This document shows positions 10,976 to 22,192 of a stretch of DNA of 64,000 bases, one piece after another (the first letter of the stretch is position 1; every line of letters starts with the position of its first letter). Under the pieces are notes generated by a model. It was given only the letters and a program-made list of their open reading frames with translations, had not been told where the DNA came from and did no database searches. Location of the stretch: assembly GCA_036346355.1 (NCBI GenBank), contig CM070575.1:61013915-61077914 (forward strand), in the 5' to 3' direction. This DNA is from Rhipidocladum racemiflorum (taxonomy: Eukaryota > Streptophyta > Magnoliopsida > Poales > Poaceae). Made by a program: the position numbers and the translations under genes.

Positions 10976-13900
10976 TGTAACACCCCAATTTTTGCTTTTC
11001 ATGAAATTAAATATTATTTTGCACTTTTGTGAATTTTTGGAATTTATTTGGATTTATTTGGAATTTATTTGAATTTATTCCATTTTGAAATAATTAAAGA
11101 ATTTAACTTTGCAAATAAAATTTTGTTGGAAATATTTTATTTGAGTCCAAAATGCATAAAGTATTTTCCGAATTTTTCTCGAATTTTTTCAGTCTTTTGC
11201 TATTTTTAATGAATTAAATAAATTACTGGAAATTATTTTAATTATTAAATCGCTGGAAAATCGAGTCGGGTCAAGTACTATTCATCCGACCGGACTCGAG
11301 TCCGAGTCAGACTCGAGTCCGAGTCAGACTCGAGTCCGACCCGAGCCACGTGATTCGGTCGAACCGCGTCCAAACCCTAACCATTGTGGACCGTCGGATC
11401 AAGATCCAACGGTCAGGATCCGCGCCGCACCGTTCGATCGGATCCGATCCGGATCCGTGCGCGCCAGGCCATCGTGGCCGTGGATCGCGCCACGTGGACG
11501 GTGGAGGCATCGTCTTCCCCGGCCGGATCCGGCTCGGACTGCTCCGCCGTGTGGGCATAGGGCTCCGCCCTACGCGCGCATGCCGAGGCTATTTAAAGCT
11601 CCGCGCCGCCTCCGAGGTCCGCTTCAACCGTGCGCACCTTTTGCCCCACCTCCCGAATCCCTCGCACACGCGAGTCGTGCCCGATTGCTCGCCGGAGTTG
11701 TTTGGGTCTCCACGGTGGTTTCTTCTTTCTTCCGCCGTATCCAGCGCCGCTCCGTCGACAGAGCCGGATCCAAAACCCCCTCGAGGCGCGACCGGGATCA
11801 CTCACCTCGCGAGGAGAAGCGCGTGGAGCGCCGTTGCCGTGGTCGTCTTCCTCGATGCCCGGTCGGCCAGCGCCGCCACCTGCGCCATCGGCGGCTCGGG
11901 AGCTCCTCGCCCGCTCGATCTCCATCCGCTTGGTTGAGGTGAGGCCACGCCGCCGTATCGCTCCTAGCGCCGGATCTAATCCTGGCCGTTAGATCTAAAT
12001 CGGGCGGTGTAGATTAGATTCAGCTCAAACGGTTGGATCTACTAAGGACCGTTGGATCTAGATCCAACGGTGGAGATTGAGCCTCGTGGTTTCTTCTGTC
12101 ACGCGTTTAGATAGATCTGGACCGTCCGATCCGAATCGAACGGCCCTGATTATGCCACGTAGCTTTAGCGCCGCACCGTGCGAGCGCACGTGGGCCGCTG
12201 ACATGCGGGCCCGCATGTCAGCCGCACCAAGCCGTGCGCCGGATCCACCATGGACCCGAGCCGCGCGTGGGCCGTGTCCATGGACCAGGACACGTGGTAG
12301 CACCCGGGTGGTGCCACGTGGCCGATGACATCATGCTGACGTCATCGGTGGGTTCGGCCGGCGCTGACGTCAGCAAGTCCACGTGGACCAATCGGATGCT
12401 GACACGTGTCACTGCTGACGCAATAATTGATTTTTCGAAAAAGAAAATGATTTAATAATTCGGTTAAATAATTGATTTGAATTTCAAAACTTCAAACGCT
12501 TATAACTTTTGCGTTTCAACTCCGATTTGAGTGATTCAAATTTCTAAATTTGTATAAAATTGAGATCTACCTAATTATGAAGTTTATTTAATTTTTGGAC
12601 TAAAGTTTTTCTCTGTAATATTATTTAATTGATTATTTAAGCGTTAATAAATCATAACTTTTGCATCTTAACTCCGATTTGAACGATTCCAGTTGCTAAA
12701 AATCCAGAAAATTATGTTCTCTCTGTTTATGGATTTTATTTGGATGTTTGGACACTTTTTGTCCACTGTTTTATTCATTTGTTGCTATTTGCACGCGTAA
12801 CGAGTAGACGTTGAAGTGCCGGAAGGATTCGAAGGAGAAGTGTTGACTCAGGATTCAACTCAAGACCAAGAACAAGTACTCTTTGAAGGCAAGTTATGCT
12901 TTGACCATGTTGATCCCATTTTGAAATCTATTTTGGTTCAAATTATTGCATGCTAGTTCAATTAGAAAATAGTTTATTTAAATATGGGAGATTAGCTAAA
13001 TACCAATTTGCTTTATGACACCTTGATTAATTAAATATGTGCCATGACCCCTTGTCACCCTAGTTGTGGTTTACTAGTTGGACATAATCAAATTGCCAAC
13101 ATGGGTTTTAGACCGTTGTAGTATATTGCTTAGACCTGCTACGTGCTCATGACATGATTTTGGACAATCAAATGTTAATATTGACTTAATGATATATTGA
13201 ACCTGTTTTGGAAAGGTATCATGTGATGTTGATAGCACGTGGTGCATGGTAATCAACTGGGGTTTTGATAAATAGTTTTCGGCCGGGGCATGTGGCAAGA
13301 ATGATCAGGTGGGCCAGTGTGGCACTGGGGATGTTGATTTGGTTCTTCGGGTAGTCTTGCCCTGGTCACTCTAAGGACTTAACCTTGCAAGCCTTTGAAC
13401 TGAGTCATACTTGCAACCACATGGCTGGAATGGGACGGCCCTAGTTGACTAAGTCGCTAAGGACTCACTTGTGGAGCCTCAGGGTGTCAATTACACCGTT
13501 TGTGTGATTGTGCGGGGGAGCGTATCGTGGCTGTGGCCAGATACCCATCTAACGGTGTGTTGGTCCCATACTTCGCCTTGGTTAAGGGAAGGGATGGTGT
13601 AGAGCACGAACCGGAGAGGACCACCTGTGTTGTTTGAGGCTTCCGAAAGGCTTTGTTACGGGAACTCGCCTTTGTGGTGTTTGACTGTATCTTGTGGGTA
13701 AAGTGCACAACCTCTGCAGAGTATAAAATCTATTCGAATAGCCGAGTCCGCGGTATTGGACATCGCTCGGGGATTACAGTCAAGGGTTAGACTTTCTGAA
13801 AATAACTTGGATTTGAAAGGTTGGTTTGGATTAAATAATGATGTTGATGGACATGTGGATTAAGATGGGAAAAGATGTTTACTAAACTCCTTGAACAGTT

Positions 13901-14326
13901 ATTTATGCTATACTTGTTTCTACTGCTTTCGAATCTACTTATGATACTTGTTAAATGTCACATCGCAAATATACCTTGAGCTATTCCTTTGTACCAAGCC
14001 ATGCATATAGTATATTAGCTTGCATTCTGTGCATGACTTGCTGAGTACCAAGTACTCACCCTTGCCACAATACAACACCAGTTGAAGAGGAGACTACACC
14101 AGCTTTGGAGGAGGAGCTCCACGAGGAACCGTCTACTTAGGGAGCGAGCCCAGTCAGTTGCCTGTGGTATACTGGATGGCGCCACGAAGTTATCTTATTT
14201 TCCGCTGCTATTATCTCTCTTATAATAAGTTCCGCCCTGCGAGGCGTACATTTGTAACTTGACCTTAAGGTCGGGTAACCAGTTTGATTATTTAATTAAA
14301 GTACTTTATTGGTATCGAATGGTATG
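10976..14326 (+). repeat. Element A 3' LTR, main segment
   Basis: Homologous to 2387-5720, with TATA at 11590-11597. It has an extra copy of a GACTCGAGTCCGAGTCA-type unit near 11295-11340 relative to the 5' LTR, and small indels around 11660-11900. It is cut after GTATG (14322-14326) by element B and resumes at 26552. Confidence 0.92.
12803..14140 (+). CDS. Putative split acidic mini-ORF, second copy in A's 3' LTR
   Basis: The same two blocks as at 4202-5535 lie at 12803-12888 and 14082-14140, with the GAAG|GCAAGT boundary, the CCAG|TTGAAG boundary and the TAG at 14138 all kept. As an LTR duplicate of the 5' copy it adds no independent evidence for selection. It shows only that neither copy has decayed since A inserted. 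Confidence 0.35.
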
Positions 14327-14908
14327 TGTGGGATGTCAGAGACAGGGGTCCCGCAAGAGGGGCCTACACCCGACTGGGCTTGATAGGCGGAATAGAAAGC
14401 CCAAAGCCCAGAAGCACCACGACGGGCCCAGAGGAGACCTTCGACTTGCTCCCCAAGACAACTCCCGATCCTTCAAGGAAGCTTCGCGCCCCGCCCTAAC
14501 AACCCGCCAGGAACGAAGCATGCGATCGACATCGCTGAACTGCGGATGCCTGGAACTCGACAAAGGCGGCAGCGTGGGTCGGAGAAAGCATAACCACCTC
14601 TCCAGGACGTAGAGCGGGAGGGCGGATAAGGACAAGGGACATGTCGTCCAGGCCACCATGTTCAGGGCCCGGTGGTGCCCATCTATCAGGTATTCTCCCC
14701 CCAGTATATAAGGGGAGGAGGGAGAAACAAGAAAAGGCACACACACAATATATCCAAGAACACAGGACTAGGGTATTATCTCCTCCGCGAGAGCCCGAAC
14801 CTGTCTAAAACAGATTGCCCTCAAGATCCTGTGTTACCATCAAGCTCGAGATCCCGCACAAATCCCTAGAATCACAAATCTTCTTGTCGGCCAAGCGGAT
14901 CGTCGGCG
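14327..14908 (+). repeat. Element B 5' LTR
   Basis: Matches 25967-26546. A TATA box (TATATAAGG, 14705-14713) precedes a purine-rich leader. The 3' end is mutated to CGTCGGCG where the 3' copy and element C read GTCGACA, so the boundary is placed by alignment with C. Confidence 0.9.
14705..14713 (+). promoter_or_regulatory. TATA box in element B LTR
   Basis: CAGTATATAAGG is conserved in the 3' LTR (about 26342-26352). Element C has TATAAAAGG at 62012-62020 in the same position. Confidence 0.7.
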
Positions 14909-14910
14909 GT

Positions 14911-14933
14911 TGGCGCGCGCGCCAGGTAGGGGC
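14911..14933 (+). other. Primer-binding site of element B
   Basis: TGGCGCGC followed by GCGCCAGGTAGGGGC starts two bases after the LTR. Element C has the uninterrupted TGGCGCGCCAGGTAGGGGC (62216-62234), so B carries a 4-bp GC expansion. The TGG start fits a tRNA 3' CCA. The tRNA is not certain from sequence alone; an Arg tRNA is my best guess. Confidence 0.8.
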
Positions 14934-14959
14934 TTGTGTCAAGATCTTCGTCAAGCTTG

Positions 14960-15990
14960 ATGGCTGCGACGAGCGAAGTCTCCACAGTCTTTTTCCCGGG
15001 CCAGGTCTTCCGTTTCGGAAGCCTGACCTTCATCTCCAACGACCGCGGAAGCCTTTCTCTCTCTAAGGGAACCGCGCTTCAGCGCGGTGAGGTTTCCGGC
15101 GATCCATCGTCACGACTTCCGCGCCGATCGGAAGGTCCCCCTGTCTCGTACCCTCAAGTACCGAGCGGGGATCCGAAGACCCATTCCAGCCGTGGAGTCG
15201 GGCTCAAGGACGCCGAGGCACGAAGGGTGGGGGTTCTCACCGCCCAGCCACTCGGCACCCCCGAGCGCCTAGGTTTGTCTTCTCCAGACTCACCCACCTC
15301 AGCGGCCGAGTCAGAAGAAAGCCTAGAGAGCTGCTGGAATTTCCGTGAGAGTCTGTGTAATCGAAGGCTCATGGCAGATTCAAGAAGCGCTTGACACCTC
15401 GATCGCGATTTGGAAGGAGGCCGAGTGATCGAGCCTGACGCTGCTGGCGCAGACTCCGACCGCGCCGGGCTGTCAATGAAGACATTCTGCAAGCCAAGAT
15501 GGGGACCAGGCTGTTTCGTACCCAGCAGAATATCGTCGCCTCCAAGACACTCCTGGATACCCCGACCCTATCTTTGAGGCGGATGATCCAGCTTGCCCGA
15601 TCATGGCCCAAGTAAAGGCCATGGTGACGGCGGCAGCTATCCAAAGATGCCCAAACCGACCAGCCGGCGAAGGAGTCATCCACGTGGTCCGGCGAGGACC
15701 AGGCGACCAATGGCCCGGTCGTCGAAGCCCGCCAGACACATCATGTTCTACCTCGGAGACGACTTGCGACACAAAGATCACCGCGACCTCCGTTCGCACC
15801 TCGGCGCCAGCGCCGCGATCGAGAAAAGGAGGAACAACGCCGTCAAGCCGATTTAATATGAGCGCTTACGGCATCCTTCCGCGAGGCCGCGGCACGCCAA
15901 GCGCGATCCCCTCGCGTCGATCACCTCCCGGGGTATCGCGGGGTCATCGAAGGGGTTCGTGCGTTTACCCCTCACCTCACGCCGAGTGGT
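14960..15990 (+). pseudogene. gag: Element B gag, N-terminal part, decayed
   Basis: Translation likely starts at MAATSEVSTVF (14960), 27 bp after the PBS; C has the same start at 62261. The frame stays open to about 15394, then needs frame changes: sequence equivalent to C's VNEDILQAKMG lies near 15470-15500, and QVKAMVTAAAI near 15610-15640. A stretch rich in Arg and acidic residues follows. This region is presumably the matrix-like N-terminus of Gag. Several indels relative to C show it is non-functional. Confidence 0.7.
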
Positions 15991-17586
15991 TTGGCCTCGA
16001 TGGATTTAATCCTAAAGGCATCACTAGGTTCGACGGTGAGAGGACCCGAGGCTTGGCTACAAGTATATGCTCGCAATGTGGTCGGAGGGATCAGAGTAAT
16101 GGCAAACTACTTGCCGGTTACCCTCTCTCGCCCAGCCCAAGCATGGCTCACCGGACTTCCAGCGAACTCTATAGATTCCTGGGGAGATCTGTGTGAGCAG
16201 TTCATCTCAAATTTCCAAGGCACTTACGAGCGCCCGGGCTCCCCTTGGGACCTATACCAGCTACACCAAAGGAGGAACGAATCCCTCCGGGAGTTCGTCA
16301 AGCGCTTCATGAACAGGAAAAGCACCGTTCGGGACGTCACAGATGCGATTGTGATAGCTGCCTTCCAGAAAGGAGTCAGCGACCCCGACCTCATCAAGAA
16401 GATGTCCCGGAAGCCACCCACGTCGGTCCGGGAGCTGTTCGCCCTAGCGGACCGTTACGCTTCAGCCTCCGAGGCTCTGGCGGGACGGCGTGAAGAAGGG
16501 AAGGATCAGTCTGAACCCCCTCGGCGGAAAGAAAAGAAGCGCAAGGGCGAAGAGCTGGTGGCAGTCGCTGCACCAACTCATCCTCGCGCTCTCAAAGAGG
16601 ATGGATATGATAAGGTTATGAACTCACCCTGCCCTTTCCATCCGAAGGGGAGGCATGCCGCCAAGGACTGCTTCACCCTAAAGAGGTTCGCCCGCGAGAG
16701 CAAGAGGCAGGCTGGACAAGGTCCGAGTGGTCACGCCGCCGGCAAACCGCCTCTCCCTGAAGCTGAGGAAGACTATCAGGAAGTCGACCTCGAGCTCAAC
16801 TACATATTCGGGGGTTCGGCCGCATATGAGTCCAAGCGGAAGCAAAAGCTCACCGCTCGGGACATCTGTGCGAGAGCCGAGACCCCGATCGTCCGATGGT
16901 CCGAGGTCGCAATAACTTACGACCGCACGGATCACCCAGATCGCGTCCCATTCCCCGGCAGATACCCGCTGGTCTTGGCGCCGGTTGTCCGCGGCATCAA
17001 GCTCAAAAGGGTGTTGATTGATGGTGGGAGTGGGCTCAACGTCCTCTTCGTGAAGACACTCGATGATATGGGGATCCCGCTCGACCTCAATCGCGGGTCG
17101 TCGACTTATCATGGAGTGATACCCGGAACGTCGGCGATACAACTCGGACACATCACTCTGCCAGACACGTTCGGCGCAAGGGACAACAATCGGACTGAGA
17201 GCCTTAGCTTCGAGTTGGCGGACTTCGCGACAACAGATCACGCCATCTTGGGGAGACCGCTGGCCAAGTTCATGGCGGTGCCCCACTACGCGTATCTGAT
17301 GCTGAAAATGCCGGGTCCGAGTGGTATTATCACTCTGCGCGGCGATGTTAAGCAGTCTTTCTCTTGCGACAGGGAGAGCTGCGAAATGGCCGAGTCTCTG
17401 GAGGCGCTGGCGGGTCGGGAAAGGATTCGTCAAGAGGCGGATTTCGACAAGCCGGAAGGCAGTATCCCTACCCGCAAGCCGCAGAACTCCGGGATCGGCC
17501 CCGAGGAAGGCACCAAAAGGATTCTCCTCGACCCGTCCGATCCGGCGCGAGCCGTCTCGATCGGGACAAGGCTCGGGGATGAATAG
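15991..17586 (+). pseudogene. gag-pol: Element B gag-protease, long open segment
   Basis: The 531-codon frame covers the retrotransposon Gag domain (WLTGLPANSIDSWGDL, residues about 51-66; EFVKRFMNRKSTV, about 101-113). A variant zinc knuckle, CPFHPKGRHAAKDC (about 214-227), has His in place of the second Cys. The aspartic protease has IDGGSGLN (about 343-350; DGGS rather than DTG/DSG, usual for the Tat lineage) and ILGRPLAK later. Residues upstream belong to the same Gag in another frame, so the ATG at 15991 is not a natural start. A TAG at 17584-17586 ends the frame where RT-proximal sequence continues in phase. Gag and protease motifs are well preserved, but the polyprotein is interrupted. 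Confidence 0.85.
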
Positions 17587-19346
17587 GAAGACGCGCTCGT
17601 CACCTTTCTGCGGGCAAACCAAGACGTCTTTGCCTGGAAGCCGTCCGACATGCCCGGGGTCCCCAGGGAGGTGATCGAGCACGCACTGAATGTAAACCAA
17701 TCCGCCAGGCCCGTCAAGCAAAGGTTACGACGGTTCGCTCAAGATCGTCGGGAAGCTATCAGAGAGGAGATCACAAAGCTGCTAGCTGCAGGTTTCATCA
17801 AAGAAGTGTATCATCCCGACTGGTTGGCGAACCCTGTACTCGTCCAGAAGAAGAATAAAAGCTGGCGCATGTGTGTTGATTACACCGACCTCAACAAGGC
17901 TTGTCCGAAAGATCCCTTTGGTCTCCTCGTATTGATCACCGTAGACTCCACTGCCGGATCTCGGCTACTCGGCTTTACGGGCGCCTATTCAGGCTATCAT
18001 CAAATTCGGCTTCGAGAGGAAGATCGCGAGAAGACCGTTTATCACTCCATTCGAGCATATTGCTATATCTCCATGCCGTTCGAGCTCAAGAATGCCGGCG
18101 CATAGCGTACCGGGCCGCAATGCGGTGTGTTTTCACCATCAGCTCGGGCGCAATGTGGAAGCTTATGTGGATGATGTGGTAGTTAAAACGCAGACACGAG
18201 ATAGCCTTACCTCCGACCTGGCCGAGACGTTCGAAAGTCTAAGGGCGTTCCAGATGAGGCTAAACCCCGAGAAATGTGTTTTCGGAGTTTCTTCCGGGAA
18301 ACTACTCGGGTTCATCGTCTCTCATCGTGGGATCGAGCCGAACCCGGAGAAAATTGGAGCCATCATGAAAATGGCCCCGCCTACCAGCCAAAAGGAGGTC
18401 CAAAAGCTCACCGGATGCATGGTAGCGCTCGGCAGGTTTATTTCACGGTTGGGAGTCCGGGGAATGCCTTTCTTCAAGCTCCTTAAGAAGCAAGATCGCT
18501 TTGATTGGACGGCAGAGGCACAGCAGGCCTTTGAAGAACTCAAGGTGTTTCTCTCCACTCCCCCAGTCTTAGTCTCACCGGCGCCAGGTGAACCTCTTCT
18601 GCTCTACATAGCGGCAACACCTCATGTAGTAAGTGCCGTGATAGTTGTGGAGCGGGAGGAATCTGGACACCGCTACGGCGTGCAACGCCCAGTTTATTTT
18701 GTCGGTAATCTTTGGCGAATCCAAGACAAGATATCCTCAAATCCAGAAGCTGTTGTACGCCATTTTGATCTCGTCACGGAAGCTGAAGCATTATTTCCAA
18801 GGACATTCGATTTCAGTAGTCACTTCTTTCCCCGTGGGAGAGGTCCTCCGTAATCGGGAAGCTACTGGAAGAATTTCAAAGTGGGCAGCCGAGCTTGGAG
18901 CTTTCGACATCTCGTTCAAGCCGCGCACCGCCGTCAAGTCCCAAGCTTTGGCTGACTTCACGGCCGAGTGGACCGAATCCCAGACTCCCTGCACGGAAGA
19001 AGAGCCAGAATATTGGGTCATGCACTTCGACGGATCTCTCATGCTTGGGGGAGCAGGGGCGGGAATCCTCCTTATCTCGCCTAAGGGCGACAGGTTGAAG
19101 TATGTCCTTCGGATTCACTTCCCGGCCTCAAACAATGCCGCGGAGTACGAGGCCCTCATCCATGGGCTTCAGACGCCACATCACTCGAATCAAGCCGGTG
19201 GCGGTTCGGCGACTCGATTGGTGGTGAATCAAGTGCGTAAGGGTGGTCGTGCGTGGATCGTAACATGGCGGCATACCGCCCGGCAAGTCCGAGAATTGGA
19301 AGGCAAGTTTCACGATGCAGGTGGTTCATGTCCTCCGCCGCAATAA
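17587..19346 (+). pseudogene. gag-pol: Element B reverse transcriptase, RNase H and second RNase H-like domain, broken
   Basis: After the TAG the same phase continues to 18105 with the connection region and RT (AGFIKEVYHPDWL; VDYTDLNKACPKDPF). Motif A reads GFTGAYSGYHQ, where the catalytic Asp expected before AYSGY is Gly. After a frameshift near 18100 the frame 18092-18853 has AYVDDVV (catalytic YVDD) and an RNase H whose first acidic position is lost (LLLYIAATPH), a usual Tat-lineage trait. Another frameshift leads to 18645-19346 with the second RNase H: MHFDGS, GAGAGILLISP and AAEYEAL supply the expected acidic residues. Two frameshifts, a stop and the motif A change leave it inactive. Confidence 0.88.
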
Positions 19347-20707
19347 TGAGGCAGCAGACGAGTGGCTAAGATAGGAGCCACTCGGGCGGATGTCCCGAGT
19401 GATATCTTCGTCTGAGATCTTCACGAGCCAACCGTTACAAAGCGGCAAAAGCCAGCGAGGGTCACTGGAACCGGTCCTGCTCATCGATCCAGATCGACTA
19501 CCTCGTACCTTGATTACCTCCTGAAGGACAAACTCCGGAAGCCACCACTCTGGCGAGCGCGCGTCTCCGACAAGCCAAATCCTACGTGGTGGTGGGCGGC
19601 GAGCTCTTCCGGAAAAAAGTGCCTCGGGTGTCCTCAGCGGTGCATTTCGGGACAAGTGGGAAGAGAGCTGCTCCAAGAAATCCATTCGGGATGTGTGGCC
19701 ATCACGCGCATCAAGCGCCTTGGTTGGGAAAGCCTACCGGCGAGGTTTCTTCTCGCCAACGGCGGTAACGGATGCCAAGGAGATAGTTCGAACTGCGAGG
19801 GCTGCCAATTCTATGCAAGATGCAGACACACTGTGCACGGGAGCTACAGACTATACCCATTTCTTGGCCTTTCGCATGCTGGGGCTCGACTTAGTGGGCC
19901 CGCTCAAGAAGGCTCAAGGCGGTTTCGCTTACCTCTTCGTGGCCATTGACAAGTTCACCAAGTGGATCGAAGCCAAGCCGATCGTCACTATCACTGCGAT
20001 TAAGGCCAAGGAGTTCTTCCAGATATTGTGGTCGATTCGGAGTGCCCAACCGGATCATCACGGACAACGGCACCCAATTCAGGAGTGAAGAATTCCAAGA
20101 ATGGTGCGAAGGCGTTGGGATCAAGATGCCGCCTCGGTGGCTCACCCACGAAGCAATGGGCAGGTTGAGCGAGCTAACGGTCTGGTCCTCCAAGGCCTCA
20201 AGGCCAGGATCTTCGACCGCCTCAAACCATACGCTGCTCGATGGGTGAAGGAGCTACCGTCGGTACTCTGGGGACTCAGAACCACTCCCGGTAGGCGACC
20301 GCCAAACCCCTTTTTCCTGGTCTACGGCGCAGAGGCGGTTCTGCCGACCGAGCTGGGATTCAAATCCCCGAGGGTTCGGAGTTACAACGAAGCCGAGTCC
20401 GAGGGAAGCCGAATGGCGGAGCTTGATCAACTCGAGGAGGCTCGGAACGTTGCCGCCCTCCAGTCGGCTAAGTACCTCCAGGGACTTCGGCGCTACCACT
20501 CTCTAGCGTCGAACTAGAACCTTTTCAGAAGGAGATCTGGTCCTGAGGAGGAACCAGAAAAGCGAGCACAAGCTCTCTCCAATTTGGGAAGGTCCGTACA
20601 TTGTGCAGAAGACAACCCGGCCAGGCGCTTATCGACTCAGACGAGAAGACGGCGAGGTTCTGGCGAATACTTGGAACGCCGAACAACTCCGTCGCTTCTA
20701 CGCATGA
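19347..20707 (+). pseudogene. gag-pol: Element B integrase, in three frames
   Basis: Decayed linker and zinc-binding sequence occupies 19347-19690. The core's first Asp lies in YLFVAIDKFTKWIEAKP (about 19930-19980), the second in IITDNGTQF in a different frame (about 20055-20080), and the Glu in NGQVERANG in a third (about 20155-20180). The C-terminal part follows (LVYGAEAVLPTE, near 20320) to 20517, then DLVLRRN and a tail WNAEQLRRFYA ending with TGA at 20705-20707. There is no chromodomain, as expected for Tat elements. Every catalytic residue is visible, but never in one frame. Confidence 0.85.
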
Positions 20708-21222
20708 AGTGCACGGAGATAACAAGCCGCGATGAGCACAAAGCCTCGGCGGTTTACACCAGCGCGCACAACGGAACGGGTACAAAGCACTAACCACTCG
20801 GGGACTGCAATCTAACCGAGATTCGCCTGATCGCGAATTTCTAACCGTCAAAAGCTCGAGCCCCAGCGCCTCGTTGCTGGCACTGGAGCAACGGACTAGA
20901 ATAAGTTGATCAGGCGGAACCGCTAAACTCGGATTAAACATGATGGCGCGGACTGGATAAAATTTCGCATTGCATTCCGTAATGTTAATAATTTACTTTA
21001 CTGACTTTCTTCTTTTCTTTTTCTCGCGCTAAAAAAAAAAAAAAAAAAAAAAAAAACTCAGTGCTTCTTCTTTGGTACTCTTGAGTGCCATTTGTTGGCG
21101 CTCTTGGTCTTTCTTCTTTGGTGTCTTCTTTGGTGCTCTGCTCCTCGCTCTCTTAGTCTTTGAAGTCTTGATCTTCTTTGGTGCGAGGCCATTTGAGAGG
21201 CCCGGAGGCGAGATCGTTGAGG
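20708..21222 (+). other. Spacer after pol in element B, with poly(A) tract
   Basis: Non-coding on the plus strand as far as I can see. It holds a run of 26 A at 21031-21056 preceded by a T-rich stretch, then a TCTTCTTTGGTG-like short repeat (about 21065-21180). On the minus strand it lies downstream of the short antisense ORF, so the A run (T on that strand) is in its 3' flank. Confidence 0.6.
21031..21056 (+). repeat. Homopolymer of 26 A
   Basis: Uninterrupted A run, unusual in the GC-rich surroundings. It may be a central purine tract, a relic of a polyadenylated insertion, or replication slippage. No target duplication around it was recognised. Confidence 0.9.
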
Positions 21223-21555
21223 TTAGACGCGACCCAAAGCCACCAGGATCTCGTCCTCAACCACCCACAAGGGGGGTATAAGCCGGACGAGGGCCCTGAC
21301 GGCAAGATCGTCGCGGCGACCGCGACCAACCATCTCGAGGATGATCTCGGCCACCTCGTGGAGCCCCGGCGCAGCCTCCAACAAGGTGGCCACGGCGGCG
21401 GCGTCCCTCGCCGCTCCTTCCTCCGCCTCCGCCTCCAGTGTGAAAAAGTCGAGGTCTTCCCATGCTTCCGCCTCCTCCCAGTTGTGCAACATCCCGAAGA
21501 ATCGGTGGCGAAACAATGCCGCGTAGGGACCAACGAACCTCCCCGTGTTAGACAT
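21223..21555 (-). CDS. Antisense ORF 1 of element B, 110-aa acidic protein
   Basis: ATG at 21555 (MSNTGRFVGPYA) runs to a stop at 21223. A TATA motif on the same strand (TTTATAAA, 21632-21639) lies about 80 bp upstream. The protein has an aromatic N-terminal part (LFRHRFFGMLHNWEEAEAW) and an acidic, alanine-rich middle (LEAEAEEGAARDAA), then hydrophobic residues, and ends LVALGRV. No known domain is recognised. The plus and second minus frames over the same bases give Arg/Pro/Ser-rich sequence typical of shadows, while this frame has balanced composition. It may be a first exon or a complete short gene. Confidence 0.5.
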   Translation of the reverse strand: MSNTGRFVGPYAALFRHRFFGMLHNWEEAEAWEDLDFFTLEAEAEEGAARDAAAVATLLEAAPGLHEVAEIILEMVGRGRRDDLAVRALVRLIPPLWVVEDEILVALGRV

Positions 21556-21631
21556 GGAAGGAAACTGGAAGAGAAAGAAGAAGGACAAGGCAAGAAGAAA
21601 CGGGCGATCGCTCATTAGCGGTGACGCCCCA

Positions 21632-21639
21632 TTTATAAA
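21632..21639 (-). promoter_or_regulatory. TATA motif for antisense ORF 1
   Basis: TTTATAAA on the minus strand, about 80 bp upstream of the ATG at 21555, in otherwise GC-rich sequence. Placement fits a plant core promoter. No transcript evidence. Confidence 0.45.
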
Positions 21640-22192
21640 GCCACCCCAGCCCCGGAAATCGAAGCGTCTCAAAGGCAATCAAACGCGCCACCTCACAATC
21701 AATGAAGCGCGAAGAACAAAGCGGCAGTGCAAATACCGAAGAAGATCAGCGCATTGAACAAAATCAAGGAGAATTTCACCAGACACGTGTCGTAAGCAGT
21801 TCAAGCTCGTTCGGCTTTCTCGCTCAATTATACCAAATTAAGCGCAAAAGCCCGGGGGCTGGAGGGCTAGCAAGCGATGCAAGCCTGGGGACTAAACCAC
21901 TCAGCCAGGTGGCCACAACGTAAGTCCCGACGCTCGAGAGCTGCACGCCAGCCTCTCGGAAAAGCGTGTCTGGGGCAAGAAAGCCACGGGCCAAGGCCCT
22001 GGCGTTTGGAAGCCATACCAGTCGGCTGAAATCCACCCGGAAAGGCGCAACAGGATCCAAAAGGCTACGGGCCTATATTCAGGTCTGAAGACCACTCAGC
22101 GGAAGACAATACAGGCAAATCGTATTGAAGTAAGAAGACACAATATTTCAAACAAGGAGGGCGAGCACTCGGCATCAAGGCCCACATCGAAG

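Noticed and set aside
15369..15799. Minus-strand ORFs of 113 and 108 codons opposite B's gag
   Set aside because: Opposite decayed gag sequence; the overlapping frames are both arginine- and serine-rich, and a related minus frame in C at 62658-62974 differs in ends.
16678..17721. 347-codon minus-strand ORF
   Set aside because: Lies exactly opposite the gag-protease frame of element B. GC-rich codon positions keep the complementary frame open, and no domain was recognised.
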